Of a stretch of 45,953 bases of DNA, positions 25,445-34,562 are shown in pieces. The stretch spans positions 1 to 45,953 of the forward strand of contig JAEKNW010000236.1 of assembly GCA_016838885.1 (NCBI GenBank), given 5' to 3'. The notes beneath the pieces were generated by a model that was not told the origin of the DNA, ran no database searches, and saw only the letters and a program-made list of their open reading frames with translations. This DNA comes from Candidatus Cloacimonadota bacterium. GTDB lineage: Bacteria > Cloacimonadota > Cloacimonadia > Cloacimonadales > JAFGVF01. Numbering within the stretch: position 1 is the first letter of the stretch; each line of letters begins with the position of its first letter. The position numbers and the translations under genes are program-made.

Positions 25445-27433
25445 ATGAAACTAGCAAAGTATAAATTTGTTCTAGTCGCAATTGTTGTGTTTATCATAAC
25501 AATATTAAGCTCTTTTACCAACATTTTTATACAATTTGAAGCGAAATTATATGACCTCTTTATGCAACAAAGAGGTCATATATCGCTTACTGATAAGGTC
25601 GCGATAGTGTCAATAGATGAAGAGACTATGCGAACCTTGAATATTCAATGGCCCATTCCCCGAAACCTATACATTCAAGCAGTTGAGAATATTCAAAAAG
25701 CTGGAGCGAAAGTTGTAGTTTTTGATGTCCAGTTCCCCGAGACAGCTCAAATAGCCTTAATGGGGCAAGAAAACGAAGCTCTTGTAGAAACAGTGAATAG
25801 CAAACTTGAGAAATATGATAGAGAATTAGGGATAATCTCCAATCAAGGTAAAATCATTCATGCCTGTAAAATTGAGAGAGAAGGTAATAATCATTTCTTG
25901 CTTCCTCCCAATAGGCGAATAATGGATGCTAAACCCAAACTCGGATTAGTCTCTAATTTTACTGACAGAGATAACTCTCTTCGTAAGTATCAAATAATGG
26001 ATAATATAAATAATCAAGATTTCTACTCCTTATCATTGAAAGCATTTTCCCTTTACCATGACAGCAAAATTGAGGTTGATCTGGAAAATAAAGTAGTAAT
26101 ATCTGGCAATCAAGAATTACGTTATTTTCTAAATTATCTCTCCCCAATAAATTATCGCAATAAAGCAGGATCCTTTTCTGGGGATAAGTCAATAAATGCT
26201 TCAAGTATCTACTATTCTTTTATTGATCTTATTGAATTAAATTCCATGAGTTCCGAGGAACTAGACTTCTTCTCAGATATTGATATTGACCCTGAAGTTG
26301 CTGCAAGTTTAGAAGGATGGGGACTTACAGTTGATGAAGTTAATAAATCAAATTTAGACAAATTAATTGATAACCAAGTCTTTAAAGACAAGGTTGTTTT
26401 AATAGGTTCTACCTTAAAAGAACATCATGATAACTTCCATACTCCTTTTGGGGTTATGCCTGGGGTGGAAGTGCATGCTAACTATCTAGATTCTCTCTTA
26501 GGAGATGATTTACTGGTCATCTTTAATCATTATCTATTCCTCATTTTCCTTTTTATAATAATTCTTATATTTAGTTTTATCTGTCAAAAATATAATGCTT
26601 ATCAAACTTTAGGAATACTAGTTCTTTTGTTGATAGCTCATTATTTTTATGCTCTACTCAGTCTTAAATACTTCAATTTGATTATTCCCAAACTTGAAAT
26701 ATTCTTACCACTCATTATTATTTATCTCTATAACTTAGTTATAAAATATTTACAAGAAGCTAAAGCCAAGAAAGAGATTAAATCTGCTTTTCAACACTAT
26801 ATGGCTCCTGAACTTGTAGAAGAACTAATATCAGACCCCAAACAGCTTCAATACGGTGGGGCTACTAAAGAGATTTCTGTACTTTTCTCTGATATTCGTT
26901 CTTTTACAACTTATACTGAATCCCACAAAATGGAAGAAACTGTGGCTATGTTAAGAGAATATCTTACTGAGATGACCAAGATAGTTATTGAAAATAAAGG
27001 GATTATTGATAAGTTTGTAGGAGACGAAATTATGGCACTCTATGGAACTCCTCTTAAAGATGAAGACCATGCTTATCATGCCTGCAAAACTGCCTTGTTA
27101 ATGAGAGAAAGACTTACTCAGATGCAAGCCAAATGGGAAGAAGAGGGAAAGGATATTATTGAAATTGGTATTGGTGTAAATTCAGGCTTTGCTGTTGTAG
27201 GAAACTTGGGTTCTGAGCAAGTTTTTGATTATACTGCCATAGGAGATGTTATTAATCTTGGAGCAAGATTAGAAGCATCAAATAAGAAATATCCTAGCGA
27301 TAACAAAATAATAATCTCAGAATTTACTTTAGAATATATTAAAGATAGAGCTGATGTTGCCTTTATCTGTAATGAATACGTTAAGGGCAAAAATAATGGG
27401 GTAGATATCTATCACTTATTAAATTTAAGATAA
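25445..27433 (+). CDS. CHASE2-domain adenylate cyclase
   Basis: A membrane sensor that makes cyclic nucleotide, most likely cAMP. An N-terminal transmembrane helix (about 7-29) is followed by an extracytoplasmic CHASE2 domain (VAIVSIDEETMRTLNIQWPIPR ... VVVFDVQF, to about 350). Three membrane helices (about 362-435) and a class III cyclase domain follow. Metal-binding D483 (FSDIRSFT) and D527 (KFVGDEIMA) are present, with K523 at the adenine-specifying position and DYTAIGDVINLGARLE carrying the transition-state residues. All key residues are intact. It starts seven bases after the barrel gene with no strong ribosome site, so translation may be coupled. The probable effector, a cAMP-binding regulator, is not in the window. 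Confidence 0.93.
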   Translation: MKLAKYKFVLVAIVVFIITILSSFTNIFIQFEAKLYDLFMQQRGHISLTDKVAIVSIDEETMRTLNIQWPIPRNLYIQAVENIQKAGAKVVVFDVQFPETAQIALMGQENEALVETVNSKLEKYDRELGIISNQGKIIHACKIEREGNNHFLLPPNRRIMDAKPKLGLVSNFTDRDNSLRKYQIMDNINNQDFYSLSLKAFSLYHDSKIEVDLENKVVISGNQELRYFLNYLSPINYRNKAGSFSGDKSINASSIYYSFIDLIELNSMSSEELDFFSDIDIDPEVAASLEGWGLTVDEVNKSNLDKLIDNQVFKDKVVLIGSTLKEHHDNFHTPFGVMPGVEVHANYLDSLLGDDLLVIFNHYLFLIFLFIIILIFSFICQKYNAYQTLGILVLLLIAHYFYALLSLKYFNLIIPKLEIFLPLIIIYLYNLVIKYLQEAKAKKEIKSAFQHYMAPELVEELISDPKQLQYGGATKEISVLFSDIRSFTTYTESHKMEETVAMLREYLTEMTKIVIENKGIIDKFVGDEIMALYGTPLKDEDHAYHACKTALLMRERLTQMQAKWEEEGKDIIEIGIGVNSGFAVVGNLGSEQVFDYTAIGDVINLGARLEASNKKYPSDNKIIISEFTLEYIKDRADVAFICNEYVKGKNNGVDIYHLLNLR

Positions 27434-27459
27434 CAAAAAAATACATTTATGGGGGAGAA

Positions 27460-28548
27460 ATGCTGAGAATTTCAGTAGAAAAATTGCATGAGTTTATGGT
27501 TGAAGTTTTTACACGATTAGATGTTCCATTAGATGAGGCTAAAATCTGTGCAGATGTCTTAATTGAATCAGATTTACGCGGAATAGAATCCCATGGAATA
27601 GGACGATGTAAGATGTATTATGACAGAATTAAGGCAGGGATTCAATTTCCAATCACCAAGATTGATATCATAAGAGATAAATATGCTACAGCAGTCTGGG
27701 ATGGTAACCACGGAATGGGACATGTAATCTCTCATAGAGCTATGCAAACAGCCATTGATAAAGCAAAACATTATGGTATTGGTTGTGTTGTTGTTCGAAA
27801 CTCAACCCATTATGGAATCGCCGGATATTACGCTTCAATGGCTATCAAAGAAGATATGATTGGGATAACTTTTACTAATGCCAGACCATCAATCGCTCCA
27901 ACTAATGGTCTTGATCCAATGTTAGGAACTAACCCAATCTGTTTTGGTGCACCATCTAACCTAGAATTTCCCTTCCTCTTCGACGGAGCTACTTCCATTT
28001 CTCAACGTGGTAAAATTGAAGTCTTGGATCGTGAAGGTAAGGAAACCCCTATAGGATGGGCAATTGATAGAGAAGGAAAGCCTTTCACTGATACCAAACA
28101 ACTTCTAATAGATCTAATCTCTAAACAAGCAGCTATGTTGCCTATTGGAGGGGCTGATGAAGAGACGGGCTCTCATAAAGGATACAGCTTAGGAGTCATG
28201 GTCGAAATCTTGAGTGCTGCCCTCCAAAATGGATCATATTTACAGGGACTGCATGGTTTCGATGAAGCAGGCAATAAAATTCCCTATAAATTAGGGCACT
28301 TCTTCTTAACTATAAATATTGATTTCTTTACTGAGATTGATGATTTTAAGAAAATTACCGGTGATATCATGCAAACCTTGCAAAACTCAACTGTAGCACC
28401 AGGCAAAGATAAGATCTGGATTGCCGGAGAGAAAGAGTATTATATGGATAAAGAAGTACGTGCTCAAGGTGTGCCAATCACACCTGCCCTCCTAAATAAT
28501 CTAAAGGTTATGAAGAAAGAATTAGGGATTGAACTATTAGATATATGA
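27460..28548 (+). CDS. Ldh2-family malate/L-lactate (2-oxoacid) dehydrogenase
   Basis: NAD(P)H-dependent reductase of 2-oxo acids, of the malate/lactate/ureidoglycolate/sulfolactate dehydrogenase family that is unrelated to classical LDH. 362 aa, a normal length. Conserved signatures: SDLRGIESHGIGR (catalytic H45), HVISHRAMQTAID, NSTHYGIAGYYA (H117), GTNPICFGAPS, GSHKGYSLGVMVEILSAAL and a C-terminal helical end. Substrate cannot be told from sequence. A GGGGGAG site precedes the ATG. The gap to the cyclase gene is only 26 bases, so it is probably part of that transcript, although the metabolic link is not obvious. Confidence 0.93.
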   Translation: MLRISVEKLHEFMVEVFTRLDVPLDEAKICADVLIESDLRGIESHGIGRCKMYYDRIKAGIQFPITKIDIIRDKYATAVWDGNHGMGHVISHRAMQTAIDKAKHYGIGCVVVRNSTHYGIAGYYASMAIKEDMIGITFTNARPSIAPTNGLDPMLGTNPICFGAPSNLEFPFLFDGATSISQRGKIEVLDREGKETPIGWAIDREGKPFTDTKQLLIDLISKQAAMLPIGGADEETGSHKGYSLGVMVEILSAALQNGSYLQGLHGFDEAGNKIPYKLGHFFLTINIDFFTEIDDFKKITGDIMQTLQNSTVAPGKDKIWIAGEKEYYMDKEVRAQGVPITPALLNNLKVMKKELGIELLDI

Positions 28549-28568
28549 TCATTAACTACTAATTTTAC

Positions 28569-28596
28569 TTGACTAAATTTAACTCATCAGTAAAAT
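28569..28596 (+). promoter_or_regulatory. Promoter of the outer-membrane protein and sensor-kinase operon
   Basis: TTGACT (28569-28574), 16 bases, then TAAAAT (28591-28596). It lies 20 nt after the stop of the dehydrogenase gene and 38 nt before the next start codon, which is preceded by AAAGGAG. Confidence 0.55.
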
Positions 28597-28633
28597 TTAA
28601 AATATAATAAATAAATGTTTCAAAGGAGAAGAT

Positions 28634-30130
28634 ATGAAAAAGATACTAATACTTTTTTTGGTTTTATTACCTCTTATAATGTTAGCCCAAGTGAGTGGGG
28701 AAGAAGCTACCCAAGGTACTGAATTTCAAATGGGTGGATCAGTCGGGGCAACAACAATTAACGGTGAAACCTACACTAGAATAAGATTAAACCCTGAACT
28801 TTCCTTTTGGAAGTTTGGAGTTGGTCTTGACATAGACTTGTTAATTACTGGAGATGGAGATATCAGAGAAGAAGATTGGGATGAATGGCAAGATTATATA
28901 AATAAAATTCTCTATCTACGTTATGCTCATCGTGGGGACCCATTTTATGCTTTAGTAGGAAGTTTTCCTTCCTATACCCTGGCAAATGGTTTAATTGTCA
29001 ATGGATATACTAACATGCTCAACTACCCTGATCAAAAGAAGCTTGGAGGCTATACAGGATTCAATACTAAGTATAGCGGATTTGGCATGGAGATGTTTGC
29101 TGCTGACTTCAGACAAATGGATGTCTTTGCTACCAGAGCCCATTTTAAACCAATGAAAATTACAGATGCTCCTTTACTCAAAGATTTTGTTTTAGGAGTT
29201 TCTTTTGCTCACGATACAGACCAGTATAAGAGATTTGAAGACTCAGATGGCGATAATGTTCCTGATATCTTTGATGATTTTCCTAACAATAGCAATTATG
29301 CTGTTGATACAGATGGAGATGGATTCCCCGATGATATCGATATTGATGCTGATGGTGATAATTTAATTGATTTTGTTGATGAAGATTGGTGGCATTCTTT
29401 ACCGCCTGAGCTACAAGGTGGAACTCCTAATTTAAAACCTAGGAGAGAATATGGAGATGAAGAAGAAGTAACAATAGTTGGTGCGGATTATATGCTTCCA
29501 ATTATAAACCAAGAATATCTAAAACTATATCATTATGCCGAAGTTGCTAAGATTGTTGATTATGGTCATGGTTTTATATTTCCTGGTTTCGGAGCTAAAG
29601 TAGCAATTTTTGACCTCAAATTAGAAGGCCGTAGGTTTGAAGATGAATTCATTCCAGGTTTCTTTGATTATTTATATGATGACCAAAGAGCTTTTGTCTT
29701 AGCAGATTCAATTTATACTAAGACTTCACTCTTAAAACATGTTAATGCCTCTACAGGTTGGTATGGCTCAGTTACAACTAATATAGCTAATATTGTCTAT
29801 TTTGATTTAGCTTACCAAGATATGTATGGAGAAGATGTAGTTACCGGCAAATCTCTCTGGGCTGGATTAAGAGCTGATACTAGTATGATTCCAAAGATCA
29901 AAGAAGCATCAATAATGTATGCTCAAACAAATAAGGAGTATATTAATTTCAGAGAATTCAGAAATGAAAATGCAACTGTAAAAGGGAAAATTAGCTATGA
30001 ACTAGGTGGTAATTCTTATTTAGTGGGAAATTACCAGGAGAGATATACTGATACAAACGGTGATGGGAAAATTAAAGGTGAAGATGAAATAGCAAAAACA
30101 TTTAGCTTTACTGTTGAATTCAAATTCTAA
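28634..30130 (+). CDS. Outer-membrane protein with thrombospondin type-3 repeats
   Basis: 498 aa. A signal peptide ends at LMLAQ. The N-terminal part and the C-terminal part (ending VEFKF) have the strand pattern of an outer-membrane barrel, with an exported collar at the start (VSGEEATQGTEF). Residues about 202-255 carry four or five aspartate-rich units, DSDGDNVPD, DTDGDGFPD and DADGDNLID, which are thrombospondin type-3 calcium-binding repeats. A further EF-like DTNGDGKIKGEDE lies near the C-terminus. The insertion of these into an extracellular loop would give a calcium-dependent surface patch. Exact function unknown. It leads a likely operon with the two sensor kinases downstream (eight and 26 bases apart). 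Confidence 0.8.
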   Translation: MKKILILFLVLLPLIMLAQVSGEEATQGTEFQMGGSVGATTINGETYTRIRLNPELSFWKFGVGLDIDLLITGDGDIREEDWDEWQDYINKILYLRYAHRGDPFYALVGSFPSYTLANGLIVNGYTNMLNYPDQKKLGGYTGFNTKYSGFGMEMFAADFRQMDVFATRAHFKPMKITDAPLLKDFVLGVSFAHDTDQYKRFEDSDGDNVPDIFDDFPNNSNYAVDTDGDGFPDDIDIDADGDNLIDFVDEDWWHSLPPELQGGTPNLKPRREYGDEEEVTIVGADYMLPIINQEYLKLYHYAEVAKIVDYGHGFIFPGFGAKVAIFDLKLEGRRFEDEFIPGFFDYLYDDQRAFVLADSIYTKTSLLKHVNASTGWYGSVTTNIANIVYFDLAYQDMYGEDVVTGKSLWAGLRADTSMIPKIKEASIMYAQTNKEYINFREFRNENATVKGKISYELGGNSYLVGNYQERYTDTNGDGKIKGEDEIAKTFSFTVEFKF

Positions 30131-30138
30131 GTTAAATT

Positions 30139-31761
30139 ATGGAAACTTATTTAATAATAATAAATTCATTACTAATTATTGTTGTAGTTTACCTGTTTAT
30201 TACAAAAAATAAGCAGGTAACTACCCCAGAAGCCATTAAACCAGAAGAAAATAACATCTTGTTAAAAACAGAAACTGATAATAATCTTCTTTTCAGACTT
30301 CATTTACCAGCTATTAGAATAGATATTGAAGGCTTGATTCAAGAGTATAACTACAAAGCCAAGGAGTTAATCCCTAATATTGAAATAGGAAAAACTTCTG
30401 AACCGGAACTAATTATCTCTACTTATGAGCCTCAACTTCCCTTTAAAGAAGCATTTATTCAAAGAAAAATAATCACAAAAAAATTAATCTTAGCTCAAAA
30501 ACAATATGAAATGAAGATTATTCCTATCTATCACCATAGTAATATTGATGGATTTTATGAGATTTTTACAGATATTACAGAGTTAGAAGAACTAAGAAAA
30601 AGTAAGGAACAGCGTTCAAAGTTAGAGACTATTGGCCACCTTTCTATGGGAATGGCCCATGATTTTAACAATATCTTACAAGTTGTCATTGGCAATGCTG
30701 AACTTTGCTTAGATTACGGAGAGAGCAACGAGGTTTATGTTGAAAATATTGAGACTATCATTCAAGCTGCTAATAAAGCATCATCTCTGACCAAACAGCT
30801 TCTTATCTTCTCCCGAAAACAAGAGGTTGAATTCATAGAAATGAATGTCAACGAATCCCTAACCCATATGAGAAAGATGATTTCTAGATTGATTGGGGAG
30901 AATATAACTATTGATTTAAAGCTCTCGCCAAAACCAATCAAGATTAAAGCTGATGAGATTCAGTTTGAGCAAATTATCCTTAATCTATGCCTAAATGCTC
31001 GCGATGCTATGGAAAATGGTGGAACAATCAAAATATCTACAGAAGAAATCGAAGTTAAAGAGGGTGATTTTAAAGATAACTATGAAAGAAGAGTTGGTTA
31101 TTATCTTAAACTATCTGTAGCTGATACAGGAATTGGAATTTCTCAAGAACATATTGAAAAGATTTTTGAACCTTTCTTTACTACCAAAGATCAAGGTAAA
31201 GGGACTGGACTTGGCTTGTCAAATGTCCAGGGCATTGTTAAACAGTATAATGGTTTTATTGATATTGAAAGTAATATCGGATTTGGGACTGTCTTTAAAA
31301 TATATCTACCAATTTTTTCAAAAAGTTCTATCCAAGAATTAGGTCCTCAAATAGATAAGGTGAGGAAGATTCAAGGACAACAAGAAAAAGTATTATTAAT
31401 CGAGGATGATGATTTAATCTGTAATGTAGTTGTGAAGATACTAAGAAAGAATAACTTCAATATCATTGCCTGCAAAGATATAGCTTCAGCTTCAGAGATT
31501 ATTAAAGATCAACTAAGTAAGCTAGATTTAATCATATCAGATTTAATTCTTCCTGATGGAGATGGTTATTCCTTGTATAAATCGCTTAAGAATATTCATA
31601 GTCAAGTCCCATTTATTATTACAAGCGGTTATTCAAAGGAAAAAGAAGAACTTAAAAATCTCATAGATGAAGGGATTCTATTTTTGAGAAAACCTTTTTC
31701 TTCTGATGAGTTATTACATGCAGTAAATGTTACTTTAAAAAAAGAAGAAAATATTAGCTGA
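30139..31761 (+). CDS. Hybrid sensor histidine kinase/response regulator
   Basis: 540 aa. One N-terminal membrane helix (about 4-22), a PAS-like region (about 45-155, ending GFYEIFTDITELEEL) and a HisKA domain with H174 in LSMGMAHDFNNIL. A HATPase_c domain has the N box (ILNLCLNARDAMENGG), G1 (DTGIGI) and G2 (GKGTGLGLSNVQ). A C-terminal receiver has EDDD, the phospho-acceptor D468 (IISDLIL) and K in FLRKPF. Every catalytic residue is present. The receiver may hand phosphate to the lone receiver at 18234 or to a partner elsewhere. No DNA-binding output is encoded beside it. The ribosome site is weak, suggesting coupling to the gene upstream. Confidence 0.92.
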   Translation: METYLIIINSLLIIVVVYLFITKNKQVTTPEAIKPEENNILLKTETDNNLLFRLHLPAIRIDIEGLIQEYNYKAKELIPNIEIGKTSEPELIISTYEPQLPFKEAFIQRKIITKKLILAQKQYEMKIIPIYHHSNIDGFYEIFTDITELEELRKSKEQRSKLETIGHLSMGMAHDFNNILQVVIGNAELCLDYGESNEVYVENIETIIQAANKASSLTKQLLIFSRKQEVEFIEMNVNESLTHMRKMISRLIGENITIDLKLSPKPIKIKADEIQFEQIILNLCLNARDAMENGGTIKISTEEIEVKEGDFKDNYERRVGYYLKLSVADTGIGISQEHIEKIFEPFFTTKDQGKGTGLGLSNVQGIVKQYNGFIDIESNIGFGTVFKIYLPIFSKSSIQELGPQIDKVRKIQGQQEKVLLIEDDDLICNVVVKILRKNNFNIIACKDIASASEIIKDQLSKLDLIISDLILPDGDGYSLYKSLKNIHSQVPFIITSGYSKEKEELKNLIDEGILFLRKPFSSDELLHAVNVTLKKEENIS

Positions 31762-31787
31762 AACTAAAAAAACTTCGTGGGGAATTA

Positions 31788-34142
31788 ATGGCTAAAATAA
31801 CCTATAACACACTTTTAATAATCATATTTCTGAATACTATCATATTACCTATATGGTCTTTTGATAACATAGAGCAAGCAATCTCTCAAGCTGAAAATGA
31901 AAATTCTCCCGATTCAACTTTAGCCCATTTATATGAACAAGGTTATGATAAATTCAAAGTAAGTGACCCTGTTAAAGCTATAAAATATTTGAAACAATTA
32001 TCTGAAATTAGTTCTAAAAGGGATGATCTAAATGACAAATATCACAAATATGTGAGAATAGGTCAGTTATATCATCAATTAGGAATGTCTCATTTAGCAT
32101 TAGAATTTCTATTTGAAGCTAGTGGTTATTTCTTAAAAGTTGCTGATGAAACAAGTCTGGCTTGGCTTTATTCTGATATTGGGAATGTATATTTTGCCCT
32201 TCAGCAGTATGATGTTGCTGGACCTTACTATCAAGAAGGTCTAAAGTCTATGCAGAATCTGCAAGATAAATATGGTCAATCTGTTATGCATAATAATATT
32301 GCCTTATGCCAGTTATCCACAGGGAAGATAGATGAATCATTTCAAAATTTAGAAATTTCTCTAAAATTGAGAGAAGAGATTGGAGATATCTACGCTATTT
32401 ATCATTCAAAGTTTCTGTTAGCCAAGAATTATACTTTAACTGGTAATCATGAGAAAGGTTTCGAGTTGTATAATGAAATATGGACTCAATATACAGATGA
32501 TAATATTTTACCCGAGGAAGCGAAAATGCTCAGATCTTCAGCAGGGCTAGCTCTGTTTGGTTATTATCGACATATTGGAGAACTTGATAAAGCAGAAAAA
32601 TATCTAAATGATGCTATTGAACTGATTAGAAATGTTGGGGATACTTATACCTTAGGAAGTGCCTTAGCTCAAAAGGCTCAGTTCTATGTAGAACAAGATA
32701 AGAATCAAGAGGCCTTAGATATATTTACTGATATCTTTGATTATGCCATCCAACATGGTTTTACCGGTAATGCTCACTTTTATGCCAACTGGCTAGTTCG
32801 TCTTAACTTTAGGGAAAAGAATATGGATGAGGTCGAAAAATATTATGATATTTATACAAATCTAACAGATTCTCTAATTACTCAAAGATCCTCTGAGAAT
32901 CTAGTTAAACTCCACTCTATAGTTCAAAATCATATCAAAGAAGTTGAGAATTATCATCTAAAAGAAAAGCAACTTTATTCTCAAAGACTTTTAATCATAA
33001 GTATAATTTCTTTACTTATCATTATCCTTCTCATAATCTTGAACTATCTTAAAGACAAGCGAAACTTGGAAAAAATTAGAAAACTTGCTAATGCCTCTTC
33101 AGAAGGAATTGTTGTTCATGACAGAGGTGCAATCATCGATTATAATAATCAGTTTAAAAGAATGTTTCGGAATCCAAATAAAAGTCTAACTATTTCAAAC
33201 TTGCTTGATTTATCTACTGAAGATGATAAAGAACAAATAGAAAAACTTCTTTTTTCTAATGAAAAAACTGAGTTAGAAACCAAACTAATCTCTGCTCAAC
33301 ATGGCCTTATAGATGTAAAGATAAGTTCCAGACCATATATCTATCACAAGAAAGAAGTGAGGGTTGCTGTTATTCAGGATACTACCAAGATTAACCAATA
33401 CATCTCCTCAATTATAAAAGTACAAAAAGAACTGAAAATCCTAAATGCTACTAAAGATAGACTATTTTCCATAATCGCTCATGATCTGAAGAACCCATTT
33501 AATGCGATAATTGGTTTTACTAATCTGATGAAAGATGCATGGCAAGATATTCCACCCGAAGAAATGGATGAAATGATTAGTATGATCAACGAATCCTCAA
33601 TCTCTGCCCATACTTTACTAGAAAATCTCTTAGATTGGGCTAGGATTCAAACTGACCAATTTAGCTTTGAACCCACAGCGTTTGCTTTGAATCATGTAAT
33701 AGATGAAATAATGATACTTCTGAGCGCTTCTATTAAGTTAAAACAGATTGAAGTTGATGTGAACTGTGAGGATGATCTATATATTTACGCAGATAACAGA
33801 ATGCTAAGTACGATAATTCGAAATTTGCTAACTAATGCTATAAAATTTACCCACATCAAAGGGATAATTAAGATTTATGCTGGTGAAAATGATACTTCAA
33901 CAAAACTTACCATTGAAGATAATGGTATTGGTATGACTCAAAGCTATATTGATAATATCTTCAATATTGATTTTGTTAAGAGTAACTCTGGAACTAGTGA
34001 CGAAAAAGGAACAGGTTTAGGTTTAGTCCTATGCAAGGAACTAATTGAATATCACCAAGGTACAATTGATATTGAGAGTGTTCTTGATACAGGAAGTAAG
34101 ATAACAATTACTTTTCCAAAAGAAAATATTAAACCCAAATAA
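31788..34142 (+). CDS. TPR sensor histidine kinase
   Basis: 784 aa. A signal-like N-terminal segment (LLIIIFLNTIILPIWS) leads to a periplasmic stretch of tetratricopeptide repeats (about 65-370; for example LALEFLFEASGYF and LAWLYSDIGNVYFAL). One membrane helix (LLIISIISLLIIILLIIL) follows, then a PAS-like segment and a HisKA/HATPase core with H565 (IIAHDLKNPFNAI), N box (NLLTNAIKF), G1 (DNGIGM) and G2 (GTGLGLVLC). No receiver domain follows. This architecture is common in Bacteroidota-like bacteria. The last codons and the TAA stop lie in repeat copy I, so its last three residues (KPK) come from the repeat sequence. GGGG about eight bases upstream supports the start. Confidence 0.92.
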   Translation: MAKITYNTLLIIIFLNTIILPIWSFDNIEQAISQAENENSPDSTLAHLYEQGYDKFKVSDPVKAIKYLKQLSEISSKRDDLNDKYHKYVRIGQLYHQLGMSHLALEFLFEASGYFLKVADETSLAWLYSDIGNVYFALQQYDVAGPYYQEGLKSMQNLQDKYGQSVMHNNIALCQLSTGKIDESFQNLEISLKLREEIGDIYAIYHSKFLLAKNYTLTGNHEKGFELYNEIWTQYTDDNILPEEAKMLRSSAGLALFGYYRHIGELDKAEKYLNDAIELIRNVGDTYTLGSALAQKAQFYVEQDKNQEALDIFTDIFDYAIQHGFTGNAHFYANWLVRLNFREKNMDEVEKYYDIYTNLTDSLITQRSSENLVKLHSIVQNHIKEVENYHLKEKQLYSQRLLIISIISLLIIILLIILNYLKDKRNLEKIRKLANASSEGIVVHDRGAIIDYNNQFKRMFRNPNKSLTISNLLDLSTEDDKEQIEKLLFSNEKTELETKLISAQHGLIDVKISSRPYIYHKKEVRVAVIQDTTKINQYISSIIKVQKELKILNATKDRLFSIIAHDLKNPFNAIIGFTNLMKDAWQDIPPEEMDEMISMINESSISAHTLLENLLDWARIQTDQFSFEPTAFALNHVIDEIMILLSASIKLKQIEVDVNCEDDLYIYADNRMLSTIIRNLLTNAIKFTHIKGIIKIYAGENDTSTKLTIEDNGIGMTQSYIDNIFNIDFVKSNSGTSDEKGTGLGLVLCKELIEYHQGTIDIESVLDTGSKITITFPKENIKPK

Positions 34143-34298
34143 AGCAGTAGATCTTTGAGAATAGCACTATATTCTTTTGCAAAAGTAACTTCCATAATTC
34201 TCCCGAATATATATGTTTTATGCGTCCGAATTATGTAAGTTGTTTTGCTAAAAGAATCTGCACTCTTCTCTAAAGCTCTACTGCATCATTCGAGTTAA
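34129..34298 (+). repeat. Palindromic dispersed repeat, long type, copy I (best example)
   Basis: About 170 bp, running from TTAAACCCAAATAAAGCAGT to CTACTGCATCATTCGAGTTA. The left arm, read against the reverse complement of the right arm, agrees over roughly 80 bp at about 75-80% by eye, around the AT core (GAATATATATGTTTTATGC). It starts inside the kinase gene (stop at 34140-34142) and ends 17 nt before the -35 box of the tRNA promoter. Confidence 0.93.
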
Positions 34299-34315
34299 AA
34301 AAATGTAAAAAAATC

Positions 34316-34343
34316 TTGTCAAAAAAACAGGGAAAAATAATTC
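34316..34343 (+). promoter_or_regulatory. Promoter of tRNA-Pro
   Basis: TTGTCA (34316-34321), 16 bases, then TAATTC (34338-34343), preceded by a seven-A tract that may act as an UP element. The tRNA starts at 34354, 10 nt after the -10 box. Confidence 0.55.
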
Positions 34344-34353
34344 TTATTCAAGT

Positions 34354-34431
34354 CGGGATGTAGCGCAGTCAGGATAGCGTACCTGAATGGGGTTCAGGTG
34401 GTCGCTGGTTCAAATCCAGTCATCCCGACCA
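34354..34431 (+). tRNA. tRNA-Pro (anticodon GGG), CCA encoded
   Basis: The acceptor stem CGGGATG (34354-34360) pairs with CATCCCG (34421-34427), with discriminator A and encoded CCA (34429-34431). The D stem is GCGC/GCGT. The anticodon stem CCTGA/TCAGG has loop ATGGGGT, so the anticodon at 34389-34391 is GGG (decodes CCC and CCU). The T stem GCTGG/CCAGT encloses TTCAAAT. All four arms form and the invariant T33 and T-loop TTC are present. Confidence 0.97.
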
Positions 34432-34441
34432 TTAGTTTTAA

Positions 34442-34464
34442 AAAAAAATCTTGACGATTTTTTT
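34442..34464 (+). terminator. Possible terminator after tRNA-Pro
   Basis: AAAAAAATC (34442-34450) pairs with GATTTTTTT (34456-34464) around TTGAC, a perfect nine-bp stem running into a T tract. It is A/T rich and so a weak hairpin. The same loop bases double as the -35 of the next promoter. Confidence 0.4.
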
Positions 34465-34478
34465 AGTTCGAATAATTT
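34451..34478 (+). promoter_or_regulatory. Promoter of the ABC transporter operon
   Basis: TTGACG (34451-34456), 16 bases, then TAATTT (34473-34478). It has the same layout as the tRNA promoter, including the preceding A tract in AAAAAAATCTTG. The first gene begins at 34563, with AGGAG upstream of its ATG. Confidence 0.5.
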
Positions 34479-34562
34479 AAGACTAATATGGGAAGATATT
34501 AATAAATACTAATACGACTTCTATTTAAATAAGTAATAAAATATATATAAATAGGAGTTACT

